From contig NZ_BEWB01000019.1 of the NCBI RefSeq assembly GCF_003112555.1, forward strand, positions 107,012-171,011: DNA of 64,000 nucleotides, written 5' to 3'. Every line of letters begins with the position of its first letter. Positions within the stretch are counted from its first letter, which is position 1. A program made the translations under genes and the position numbers. The notes beneath the pieces are model-generated. The model was not told where the DNA came from, did not search any database, and was given only the letters and a program-made list of their open reading frames with translations. Origin of the DNA: Streptomyces coelicoflavus (GTDB lineage: Bacteria; Actinomycetota; Actinomycetes; Streptomycetales; Streptomycetaceae). This document shows positions 41,572-50,800 of the stretch, in pieces.

Positions 41572-41819
41572 CCCCCAACACTGCACACCTCCGGCGCGGG
41601 AAGATCGTGGAACGCGCACCAACTCCCCACGCGGGCACCGTACGATCCCGGAACTGACCGCCGGTAACCCCTGTCCGCGGGACCGGCGATGAACGCCTCG
41701 GCGCGCGAGGCACGTACGTCATGCAGCAGAGCAGCGACCGCACAAGCAGCGACCGCGGAGGCGGAAAGCGGCCGCAGGAGCTGTAGCAGTGTCTTTGCCG
41801 CACGTCCCAGGAGCCGCCC

Positions 41820-43778
41820 GTGTCCACCCCGCTTCCGTCCTTCGCAGCGTCCGCCGCCTACGCCGACTCGCCCGGCCCCACCCTGGTGGCGCCCGAGACG
41901 CGGATGCTGGACGGGGCCGTACGGGAGGCGTACGTACCGCCGTTCGCGCCCCCGGTGCGCCGCGGGTCCCTCGCCGACCTGCCCTTCGACAACGCGGCGG
42001 CGGTACCGGGCCAGGTGGTGCTCAGCCGCAGGTCGCCGGAGGGCGACTGGTCCGACGTCACGGCGGCCGAGTTCGCCGGGCAGGTGCTGGCGGTGGCCAA
42101 GGGCATGATCGCGGAGGGGCTGACGCCGGGCGACCGCATCGCGATCATGGCGCGGACGACGTACGAGTGGACCCTGCTGGACTTCGCCGCGTGGGCCGCC
42201 GGCCTCGTCACCGTCCCGATCTACCCGACCTCCTCCCTCTTCCAGACCCGCTGGATCCTCCAGGACTCCGGCGCCGTCACCCTGGTCACCGAGACCACCG
42301 CACAGGCCGCCGCCCTCGGCCCCGAGCTGGACCGCATGCCCGACCTGGGGCACCTGTGGGTCATGGAGAAGGGGCATGTGGAGCGGCTCGCGGAGCTGGG
42401 CGCGCGGGTGCCCGACGCGGAGGTCGAGGTGCGCCGCGGCATGCTGAGCCCGAGCACCCTAGCCACCCTGATCTACACCTCGGGGACGACCGGCCGTCCC
42501 AAGGGCTGCGCGCTCACCCACGGCAACTTCTTCGCCGAGGTCGACAACGCGATCGAGCTGCTCTACCCCGTCTTCAAGGCCGAGACCGGCGAGGAACCCT
42601 CGATCCTGCTCTTCCTCCCCATGTCCCACGTCTTCGGCCGCATGGTCGCCGTGGCCTGCGTCCGCGCCCGGGTCCGCCTCGGCCACGCGCCTAGCCTGAA
42701 GGCCCAGGACCTGCTGCCCGACCTGGCGGCCTTCCGCCCGACCTGCCTGCTGACCATCCCGTACATGCTGGAGAAGGTCTTCAACAGCGCCCGCGCCAAG
42801 GCGGAGTCCGGCGGCCGGGCCTCGGCCTTCGACCGCGCGGTCTCGGTGGCGGTGCGCTACGGAGAGGCCAAGGAGGCCCACCAGACCGGCACCGGCGGCG
42901 GCCCCGGCCGGGGCCTGAGGACCGCCCGCTCCTTCTACGACCCGCTGGTCTACCGGAAGATCCGCAATGCCATGGGCGGCCGGGTCAAGTACGCCATCTG
43001 CGGCGGCTCCCCGCTCGGCCGCCGCCTGGCCGCCTTCTACGCCGGGGCCGGCATCGAGATCTTCGAGGGCTACGGTCTCACCGAGACCACCGCCGCGGCC
43101 ACCGTCACACCCCCGCTCAAGCCGCGCCTGGGCACCGTCGGCTGGCCGCTGCCCGGCACCCGCATACGCATCGCCGCCGACGGCGAGATCCTGATCGCCG
43201 GCGAGCAGGTCCTGCACGGCTACTGGGACCCGCAGGCCGGCGGCGTCGTCCAGGCCGCCCCCGACGGCTGGTTCGCCACCGGTGACCTCGGCAGCCTGGA
43301 CGACGAGGGCTACCTGACGATCACCGGCCGCAAGAAGGAGCTGCTGATCACCGCGGGCGGCAAGAGCGTCGCGCCGGCCCCGCTGGAGAACTGGCTGCGC
43401 TCCCACCCCCTGATCTCCCAGTGCATCGTGCTGGGCGACCGCCGCCCCTACGTCTCCGCCCTGTTCACCCTCGACCCCGACGGCCTCACCCACTGGCGCC
43501 GCATGAACGGCAAGCACCCGGTGCCGCCGGAGCTGCTGGTGGACGACGAGGAGGTCCACGCGGTGCTCCAGCGCGCCGTCGACGAGGCCAACAGGCTCGT
43601 CTCCCGCCCGGAGTCCATCCGCCGCTTCGCGATCCTGCCCAGAGACTTCACCGAGTGGGACGGTCATCTGACCCCCTCCATGAAGCTGCGCCGCGACGTG
43701 ATCATGCGGGACTTCGCGGGAGCCGTGGAGTCCCTGTACGACGGGCAGGACGGCGCGGGGCTCAGCAGCGGGCGGTGA
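41820..43778 (+). CDS. Long-chain fatty acyl-CoA ligase (AMP-forming)
   Basis: A 652-residue adenylate-forming ligase that activates fatty acids. Core motifs: YTSGTTGRPKGCALTHGNF (about 218-236, P-loop), YGLTETTAAATV (about 420), and GWFATGDLGSLDDEGYLTITGRKKEL with the hinge and Lys-bearing region (about 480-507). Length and the long N-terminal region match FadD15-type bacterial ligases. GTG 41820 is set by AGGAG 7 nt upstream. It follows the fatty-acyl block and carries a related operator half way upstream. It ends 9 nt before the convergent methyltransferase gene. Confidence 0.92.
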   Translation: MSTPLPSFAASAAYADSPGPTLVAPETRMLDGAVREAYVPPFAPPVRRGSLADLPFDNAAAVPGQVVLSRRSPEGDWSDVTAAEFAGQVLAVAKGMIAEGLTPGDRIAIMARTTYEWTLLDFAAWAAGLVTVPIYPTSSLFQTRWILQDSGAVTLVTETTAQAAALGPELDRMPDLGHLWVMEKGHVERLAELGARVPDAEVEVRRGMLSPSTLATLIYTSGTTGRPKGCALTHGNFFAEVDNAIELLYPVFKAETGEEPSILLFLPMSHVFGRMVAVACVRARVRLGHAPSLKAQDLLPDLAAFRPTCLLTIPYMLEKVFNSARAKAESGGRASAFDRAVSVAVRYGEAKEAHQTGTGGGPGRGLRTARSFYDPLVYRKIRNAMGGRVKYAICGGSPLGRRLAAFYAGAGIEIFEGYGLTETTAAATVTPPLKPRLGTVGWPLPGTRIRIAADGEILIAGEQVLHGYWDPQAGGVVQAAPDGWFATGDLGSLDDEGYLTITGRKKELLITAGGKSVAPAPLENWLRSHPLISQCIVLGDRRPYVSALFTLDPDGLTHWRRMNGKHPVPPELLVDDEEVHAVLQRAVDEANRLVSRPESIRRFAILPRDFTEWDGHLTPSMKLRRDVIMRDFAGAVESLYDGQDGAGLSSGR

Positions 43779-43787
43779 GGCAGCGGC

Positions 43788-44432
43788 TCAGCGGCGGGCG
43801 ATGAGGCAGGCCTGCGGGACCTGGGCGGACGTGTCCGCCTCCTGCACGCGCACCGTCCGCGACAGCACGGTGAACCCGGCCTTCTCCAGCAGCCCGGCCA
43901 TCGGCTCCGGCTGCCGCCGTTCGAAGTCCAGGGCGACCGGGTGGCCCCACGGCCGGTCGTGGTGGCGGGGCTCGTCGCCGACCTGGAAACCGAGCAGCAG
44001 ATGCCCGCCCGGGGCCAGCACGCGCCGCACCTCCGCGAAGAGGTCCGGCAGCCGCTCCCACGGCGTGTGGATCGACGAGTACCAGGAGACGGCCCCCGCG
44101 AGGGCCCCGTCGGGCAGGTCGAGGTCCAGCATGGACCCCTGCTCGAACCGCAGCCCGGGGTTCTCGCGGCGCGCGATCGCCAGCATCGAGGCGGACAGGT
44201 CGAGGCCGAAGACGCTGAGGCCCAGCGAGGCGAGGTGCGCGGTGACCGAGCCGGGCCCGCAGCCGAGGTCGGCCACCTGCCCCTCCGGCCCCACCAGCTC
44301 GGCGAAGGCGCCCATCAGCGCCCGGTCCAGCGGGGCGTCGTCCAGCGCGGTGCGGAAGCGGGCGTGGTAGTCCTCGGCGACGGCGTCGTAGAAGGTCCGG
44401 GTGGTGGCCACGAAGGCGGGGTCGGCGGTCAT
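43788..44432 (-). CDS. Class I SAM-dependent methyltransferase
   Basis: A 214-residue methyltransferase. Motif I is VADLGCGPGSVTAHL (about 53-67), followed by VFGLDLSASMLAIAR (motif II acidic Asp) and the post-motif ALAGAVSWYSSIHTPW; motif III is RVLAPGGHLLLGFQ. Closest in pattern to UbiE/Methyltransf_11-type small-molecule enzymes. Substrate unknown. Divergent relations: upstream lies the cold-shock gene terminator, downstream the convergent ligase gene. Confidence 0.9.
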   Translation of the reverse strand: MTADPAFVATTRTFYDAVAEDYHARFRTALDDAPLDRALMGAFAELVGPEGQVADLGCGPGSVTAHLASLGLSVFGLDLSASMLAIARRENPGLRFEQGSMLDLDLPDGALAGAVSWYSSIHTPWERLPDLFAEVRRVLAPGGHLLLGFQVGDEPRHHDRPWGHPVALDFERRQPEPMAGLLEKAGFTVLSRTVRVQEADTSAQVPQACLIARR

Positions 44433-44534
44433 GGGGGGACTCTAGGGGCAGCCACCGACAGCCGGTACGGGCGAGGTACGGGCGAGGTACGGGCGGAGAA
44501 TTCACGGAGAATTCGGAAGAGCCGGCAAAAGGGC

Positions 44535-44568
44535 AGGAGCCCCGTCGCCGAAACGGCGCGGGGCTCCT
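44535..44568 (-). terminator. Terminator of the cold-shock gene
   Basis: Arms 44535-44550 and 44554-44568 pair over about 15 bp around an AAA loop; read on the minus strand the hairpin is followed by TGCCCTTTTGCC. It lies 17 nt beyond the cold-shock stop. Confidence 0.8.
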
Positions 44569-44584
44569 TGGGTACTGCTGTCAA

Positions 44585-44788
44585 TCAGACAGGAGTGACA
44601 TTCTCCGCCTGCGGACCCTTGGGGCCCTGCGTGACGTCGAAGGACACCTGCTGGTTCTCCTCGAGGGAGCGGAAGCCGCTCGCGTTGATCGCGGAGTAGT
44701 GGACGAAGACGTCGGGGCCGCCGCCTTCCTGGGCGATGAATCCAAAGCCCTTTTCGGCGTTGAACCACTTCACGGTTCCGGTAGCCAT
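44585..44788 (-). CDS. Cold-shock protein (CspA family)
   Basis: A 67-residue single CSD protein, GTVKWFNAEKGFGFIAQE with RNP1 (KGFGFI, about 16-21) and RNP2 (VFVHYSAI, about 29-36). It binds single-stranded RNA and DNA and acts as an RNA chaperone. ATG 44788 is preceded by AAGGAGGG. The gene stands alone with its own terminator and a long untranslated leader, as is typical. In S. coelicolor a member of the scoF group occupies the corresponding place before mqnA. Confidence 0.96.
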   Translation of the reverse strand: MATGTVKWFNAEKGFGFIAQEGGGPDVFVHYSAINASGFRSLEENQQVSFDVTQGPKGPQAENVTPV

Positions 44789-44955
44789 AAGCCCTCCTTG
44801 GGCCCAAAGGGTTGCCCTGCTCCAGAACCCAGCAAGTGTGAAGACTTTGAATGCCGCACAACTGCATACGTCTGAGAACGACGAGAGCCCGCGGTCACAT
44901 GCTCCGCAGGCTCTGTACTGCAAGGGAAACCAAACTGCAACTTGCTGTGAGCCTA
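44789..44955 (-). promoter_or_regulatory. Long 5' leader and candidate promoter of the cold-shock gene
   Basis: On the minus strand TAGGCT (44950-44955) follows TTGCGC at 16 bp spacing, which would give a leader of about 155 nt. Within it a 10-bp hairpin with one wobble lies at 44885-44894 and 44904-44913. Long structured leaders are usual for cold-induced mRNAs. Confidence 0.5.
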
Positions 44956-45081
44956 GCACGCAGGCCCCCCGGCGCAACAGAGGTCAAGATCACTTCACCC
45001 GAACGTTTGAACACCTGCGCCGTTCGGCTGACGCCGGGGGTCGGCGGCGGGCGGATCACGGGGGAGGTCTAGCCTCGCGAT

Positions 45082-45930
45082 GTGGACAATTCTCGCACCC
45101 GGCCGCGCGTCGGCCACATCCAGTTCCTGAACTGCCTGCCCCTCTACTGGGGGCTCGCGAGAACAGGCACGCTCCTCGACTTCGAGCTGACGAAGGACAC
45201 CCCGGAGAAGCTCAGCGAGCAGCTGGTGCGCGGCGATCTCGACATCGGTCCCGTCACCCTGGTGGAATTCCTCAAGAACGCCGACGACCTCGTCGCCCTG
45301 CCCGACATCGCCGTCGGCTGCGACGGCCCGGTGATGTCGTGCGTGATCGTCTCCCAGGTCCCGCTGGACCGCCTGGACGGCGCCCGGGTCGCCCTCGGGT
45401 CGACCTCGCGCACCTCCGTACGGCTCGCCCAGCTCCTGCTGGCGGAACGGTTCGGCGTCCAGCCGGAGTACTACACCTGCCCGCCGGACCTGAGCCTGAT
45501 GATGCAGGAGGCCGACGCGGCCGTCCTCATCGGGGACGCGGCCCTGCGCGCCAACATGATCGACGGCCCGCGCTACGGCCTCGACGTGCACGACCTGGGC
45601 GCCCTGTGGAAGGAGTGGACGGGCCTGCCGTTCGTCTTCGCGGTCTGGGCGGCGCGGCGGGACTACGTGGAGCGCGAGCCGGTCATCGCCCGCAAGGTGC
45701 ACGAGGCCTTCCTCGCCTCCCGCGACCTCTCCCTGGACGAGGTGGAGAAGGTCGCCGAGCAGGCCGCCCGCTGGGAGGCCTTCGACGAGGACACCCTCGC
45801 GAAGTACTTCACCACCCTCGACTTCCGCTTCGGCGCCCCGCAGCTGGAGGCGGTCACCGAGTTCGCCCGCCGCGTCGGCCCCACCACGGGCTTCCCGGCG
45901 GACGTGAAGGTGGAGCTGCTCAAGCCCTGA
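45082..45930 (+). CDS. mqnA: Chorismate dehydratase (menaquinone biosynthesis, MqnA)
   Basis: A 282-residue periplasmic-binding-fold enzyme of the cytosol that dehydrates chorismate to 3-[(1-carboxyvinyl)oxy]benzoate, the first step of the futalosine pathway. The signature RVGHIQFLNCLPLYWGL lies near residues 9-25; LGSTSRTSVRLAQLLL and ADAAVLIGDAAL match the family. GTG 45082 comes 6 nt after TAGCCT (45070-45075), so the message may be leaderless. It is unlinked from the other mqn genes here, by 11 kb, which is the usual Streptomyces scatter. Confidence 0.94.
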   Translation: MDNSRTRPRVGHIQFLNCLPLYWGLARTGTLLDFELTKDTPEKLSEQLVRGDLDIGPVTLVEFLKNADDLVALPDIAVGCDGPVMSCVIVSQVPLDRLDGARVALGSTSRTSVRLAQLLLAERFGVQPEYYTCPPDLSLMMQEADAAVLIGDAALRANMIDGPRYGLDVHDLGALWKEWTGLPFVFAVWAARRDYVEREPVIARKVHEAFLASRDLSLDEVEKVAEQAARWEAFDEDTLAKYFTTLDFRFGAPQLEAVTEFARRVGPTTGFPADVKVELLKP

Positions 45931-46005
45931 CACGACCGGGGCGCCGCCGCGGGCGGCCCACTACCCTGCTGACAGGTGTCGGCGTACGGGGGAGGGGTGG
46001 ACGCC

Positions 46006-47715
46006 ATGCGGCCGCTCGATGACGACGAACCCACCGTCGTGGGTCCCTACCGGCTGCTCGGCCGGCTGGGCTCCGGCGGCATGGGCCGGGTCTACCTGGG
46101 CCGCAGCGCCGGGGGCCGCACGGTCGCGGTGAAGATCGTGCACCCGCACTTCGCGCTGGACGAGGAGTTCCGGGCCCGCTTCCGGCGCGAGGTGGACGCC
46201 GCCCGCCGGGTCGGCGGCGCCTGGACCGCGCCCGTACTGGACGCGGACCCCGGGGCGCGCGTGCCGTGGGTCGCCACGGCGTACGCGGCCGGTCCGTCCC
46301 TGACCGCGGCCGTCGCGGACGGCGGCCCGCTGCCCGCCCACTCGGTACGGGCGCTCGGCGCGGGCCTCGCCGAGGCGCTGGCGGCCGTGCACGACCTGGG
46401 CCTCGTCCACCGCGACGTCAAGCCGTCCAACGTGCTCCTCACCCTCGACGGCCCCCTCCTGATCGACTTCGGCATCGCCCGCGCCACCGAGGGCACCGCC
46501 TCCCTGACCTCGACGGGCGTGTCCATCGGCTCCCCCGGCTACATGTCCCCCGAGCAGATCCTCGGCAAGGGCGTGACCGGCGCGGCGGACGTCTTCTCGC
46601 TGGGCGCCGTGCTGGCGTACGCGACGACGGGGCAGCCGCCCTTCCCCGGGGACTCCTCGGCCGCGCTCCTCTACAAGGTCGTCCACGAGGAGCCGAGGCT
46701 CGACGGCCTGGACGACGGGGAGCTGCGCGAGCTGGTCGCCTCCTGCCTGGCCAAGGACCCGGCCGCCCGGCCGGCCCCCGCCGAGGTGGCCCGGCGCCTG
46801 GCCCCCGAGGGCGCGGCCCGCCTGGTGACCGGCGGCTGGCTGCCGGGGCCGCTGGTGGAGCGGGTCAGCCGCAGCGCCGTACAGCTGCTCAATCTGGAGG
46901 CGGCGGAGTCGGAGCCCGGGGCGCCCGGGCCGGAGGCGTCGGGGCCCGTGGGGTTCAGCCGGCCCTCGGTGACGGCGGCCGGGGCGGACGCTCCCCCGGG
47001 GCCGGAGGGCGTGGCGGTGCCCGTGACCGCCGGTGCCTTCGGCCCCCCGCCGGTGATGCCGGCGGCCCCGCCGCCCGCGTCCTCGTCCGTCCCCGGCCCG
47101 AGGGACCCCGGGCCGGGCGACGACCCGGCCCCGGCACACCCGCCGGGCCGGCTCGCCCTCTCCGTCGCGGCGACCTCCACGCAGGGCGAGGGCGGACGGG
47201 GACGGCGGCTCAGCTGCACCGTGGCACTGGCGGTGGCGGGCGCGCTGGCGGCGGTGACGGTCGGGTCGGCGTTCGTCCTGGACCTGCTGCCGGGCTCGGG
47301 CAACGACGCGCACAACGCGGGGGGCGGCGAGGCCTCCCCCGAGCCCCCCGCCGCCACCGCCGGCACGCTGCCCCAGCGCTACGTCGGCACCTGGGAGGGC
47401 CAGGCCGCCGCCCTGGACGGCAAGCTGCCGCTGGGCACCTTCCGGATCACCATCAAGCAGGCGAAGACCGGCGAGCAACTGGGCAGACTCCGCCAGACCG
47501 ACGCGCTGGGCGGCGTCTGCGTCGACGTGATCACGCTCAAGAAGGTGACGGCGAAGCAGATCGTCGCCGGATCCGTCGGCGCCGAGGGCAACCACGAGGG
47601 CTGCAACCCCGCGCCCACCACCGTCACCTTCACCCCGGTCGGCGACGACCTCGACTACGCGTCGAGGAGCGAGGAGTCGGGGCGGCCGGAGGCACGGATG
47701 TCGAAGGTCGGATAG
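46006..47715 (+). CDS. Membrane Ser/Thr protein kinase with unclassified ectodomain (kinase 6)
   Basis: About 569 residues from ATG 46006 (GGGGAGG 10 nt upstream); GTG 45976 lies 8 nt after TACCCT and may be a leaderless start, adding 10 residues. Kinase domain about 15-265 (GSGGMG, VAVKIV, HRDVKPSN, DFG). A Pro/Ala/Gly linker precedes one helix (about 405-427). The outer part (about 445-569) starts YVGTWEGQAAALDGK and has two Cys, short strands and a lipocalin- or beta-barrel-like rhythm; no family recognised. It converges on the EssC-like ATPase gene with its FHA domain, a plausible phosphorylation partner. Confidence 0.88.
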   Translation: MRPLDDDEPTVVGPYRLLGRLGSGGMGRVYLGRSAGGRTVAVKIVHPHFALDEEFRARFRREVDAARRVGGAWTAPVLDADPGARVPWVATAYAAGPSLTAAVADGGPLPAHSVRALGAGLAEALAAVHDLGLVHRDVKPSNVLLTLDGPLLIDFGIARATEGTASLTSTGVSIGSPGYMSPEQILGKGVTGAADVFSLGAVLAYATTGQPPFPGDSSAALLYKVVHEEPRLDGLDDGELRELVASCLAKDPAARPAPAEVARRLAPEGAARLVTGGWLPGPLVERVSRSAVQLLNLEAAESEPGAPGPEASGPVGFSRPSVTAAGADAPPGPEGVAVPVTAGAFGPPPVMPAAPPPASSSVPGPRDPGPGDDPAPAHPPGRLALSVAATSTQGEGGRGRRLSCTVALAVAGALAAVTVGSAFVLDLLPGSGNDAHNAGGGEASPEPPAATAGTLPQRYVGTWEGQAAALDGKLPLGTFRITIKQAKTGEQLGRLRQTDALGGVCVDVITLKKVTAKQIVAGSVGAEGNHEGCNPAPTTVTFTPVGDDLDYASRSEESGRPEARMSKVG

Positions 47716-47814
47716 CGGGGCGGGCAGGAGGCGGGGTGGCGGGGGATGGGACGGGATGGTGGTGGGGGGGCGAGGACCCCGCCCCCCGCCGGCTCAGCCC
47801 GCCCCCCCACCGGC

Positions 47815-50800
47815 TCAGCCCGGCACCACGACCGTGCGCAGTTCTCCGTCCCCGAGGTGCAGCATGCCCTTGCCCGGCGTGACCTGGCCGCCGACCATCT
47901 GGCGCGAGATGCGCAGCCCGATCAGGTCGCCGCTGGAGGACTCCTGCGGGGAGAGCAGGATGCCGCGGCGGGCCTTCTTGGCGTCGACCTGCCAGCCGGA
48001 GAAGCCGCTGCACACGTCCTCCTCGTCACCGGCGATGACGAGGGCGAGGCCGCGCTCGGCGCCCCGGGAGACGATCTTCTTCATCTGGCTCTCGGCGTCG
48101 CAGTCCTCCAGGATCTCGCCGTCGTCGACGAGCACGGCGATGGGCTCCTCCGGGCTGGCCCCGTCGATCAGCTCCTCGAACTCGTCCTCGTCGATGTCGT
48201 CCCCGGTGAAGACCTTCAGCACGCCCTCCGCGCCGTCCAGTTGACGCACCGGTGACTGGCGGGGCGCCGCCACGACCAGGCGGGTGCCCTGGGCGAGGAG
48301 CGACTGGGCGACGTTCATCAGCACCGTGGAGCGGCCCGACTTGGCCGGTCCCGCGATGACGAAGGACGGCACGCCGTCGGCGAGGTCGGGGCCGAAGCCG
48401 ACGATCTCGTCGCCGCCGATGCCGATCAGCGCCCACAGCTTGGAGCGGGACGCCTCCGGGTCGCGCATCTCCCAGGCCTCCGGGAAGGAGATCCGGCTGG
48501 GCAGGCTGTCGACGCGGAACGGGCGCCGGGCGCGCGGGACGTCGGCGTCGCGGGCCGTGGCGGCCTCGCCGATCGCGGTGATCGCCGCGGCCTGGCCCTG
48601 ACCGGTGGTGTCCTCCGAGAGCAGCGCGAACTGCGTCTCCGTACCGGCCTCGTTGCGGAAGGCGCGGCCCGGCGGGATCTCCTCGGGCACCTTGCGGGCC
48701 GGGATGCCGAGCGAGGCGAAGTCGCTGCGGTCGGCCAGGCGCAGACCGTACTTGTCCTCGGTGAGGGTCGCGATGCGGCCCACGAGCAGCGTGCGGTCGC
48801 CGGTCAGGATCAGGTGGATGCCGACGCTGGCACCCTCGCGCATCATCGTCTGCAACTCGTCGGTCAGCGACCCGTGGTCGACCTCGCCGAGGGTGGGCAC
48901 CCAGCCCTCCCAGCGGTCCAGCAGGACGACGATGTGCGGCAGCCGCTCACCCTCCTCCACCGAGGCCCGCTGCTCACCGATGTCCGCGAACCCTGAGTCG
49001 GCCAGCAGGTCCTGACGGCGCGACAGCTCGCCCTTGAGCCGGTTGACGAGCCGGACCACCCGCTCGGTCTGGTTGCGGCCCACGACCGCGCCGCAGTGCG
49101 GCAGCCGGGTCAGCGCGTTGAGGGCGCCGTTGCCGCAGTCGATGCCGTAGAGGTGGACGTCGGCGGTGGAGTGGGTGCGGGCCAGCGAGCCCGCGATGGT
49201 GCGCAGCACCTGGGAACGGCCGCTGCGCGGGGCGCCGCCGATCATCAGGTGCCCGAAGCTCGCGAAGTCGACGACGACCGGGCGGCGGGCCTGGTCGGAG
49301 GGCAGGTCCTCGATGCCGTACGGGGCCGGCGGCAGCTTGCCCGGGGCGGCTCCGGCGAGGACCGGGACCTCGATCTCGTCCAGCAGCAGCGTCTCGTCCA
49401 GCGCGGGCAGCCAGGGGCTGTGCTGGGCCGGGATGCCCATCGACCGGTTGGCGTCGCGCACCGCGTCCACCAGCACCTTGAGGTCGGTGATCTCGTCGTC
49501 CTCGCGGGACTCGGTCTTCGGCTTGGTCAGCGCCGCCCGGCCCAGCTCCTCCCAGCCCAGCGGCCCGACCCAGGGCGCGAGCGCGGCGGGATCGGCGGCA
49601 CCGGGCCGACGGCCACCGACGCGCCCCGACTGGAAGGGAACGAGGGAGGAGTGTCCGAGGCGTACGTAGGCGCGGCCCGGGGTGTTCTTGGAGATGTGCC
49701 CCGCCTCGGGCGAGTCGATGACGTCACTGGACTCGCCGCCGTCCGTCACGCGCAGGGCGATCCGGAGGTTGGTGTTGGCGCGGATCTCGGGGGAGACCAC
49801 ACCGCTGGGCCGCTGGGTGGCGAGCAGCAGGTGGATGCCGAGCGAACGTCCTCGCTGGGCGATGTTGACGAGCCCGGTCACGAAGTCGGGCAGGTCCCGC
49901 ACCATGGAGGCGAACTCGTCGATGACGATGAGCAGCCGGGGCACCGGAGCGTGCGAGGGATCGCGCCTGACGAGATCCTGGTAGTCCTCGATGTCCTTGG
50001 CGTCGGCGGCGGCCAGGATGTGCTCGCGCCGCTTCAGCTCGGCCCCCAGCGACTCCAGCGCCCGCTCGACCAAGTGCGCGTCGAGGTCGGTCACCATGCC
50101 GACGGTGTGCGGCAGCTTCACGCAGTCCTTGAACGCGGAGCCGCCCTTGTAGTCGACGAGGACGAAGGTCATGTTCTCGGGCGTGTTCGCCACGGCGAGC
50201 GCCGCCACGATGGTCTGCAGCAGCTCCGACTTGCCGGAACCGGTCGTACCGGCGATGAGGCCGTGCGGCCCGTCCTTGCGCATGTCGATGCCGAACGGCC
50301 CGTCGTACGACTCACCGATGACGGCCATCGTCGACTGCCCGCCCATCCGCCACCGCGCGCCGATCGCGTCGGCCGTCGGCGGCTCCAGCTGGAGCACGTC
50401 GAGCAGCCGGCTCGCCCCGGGCAGCGCGGAGTCCTCGGTCTCGCCGCTGATGTCCCGCAGCGCGGACAGCGACCGCGCCAGCCGCAGGCACCAGGCGGGC
50501 GTGACGAAGTCGGGCCGTACGCCGGTGATCCGCTCGACCCCCGCCTCCTCGACCCGCAGCCTGAGCTTCTCGGCACGGGCCCGCTGCTCGGGCTCGGCCG
50601 GGGCGTTGGTGTGCCACGCCTGGAAGGACGGGAAGCCCCCCGCGACCTGCTGCGCGGGCTGCGCCTCCTCGTCCCGCCGCTGCCGCCCGCTCTCCTCGGC
50701 CCTGGGCTCGGCGACGACGAACGCCTGGCACTCACCCGGCAGGAACCGCTCCTCGGCGTCGATGCACACGGCGAACATCGACACGGCCGGCCCTTCGCGC

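Noticed and set aside
41720..41785. 21-codon frame before the acyl-CoA ligase considered as a leader peptide
   Set aside because: No ribosome-binding site, no pattern of regulatory codons and no match to known leader types.
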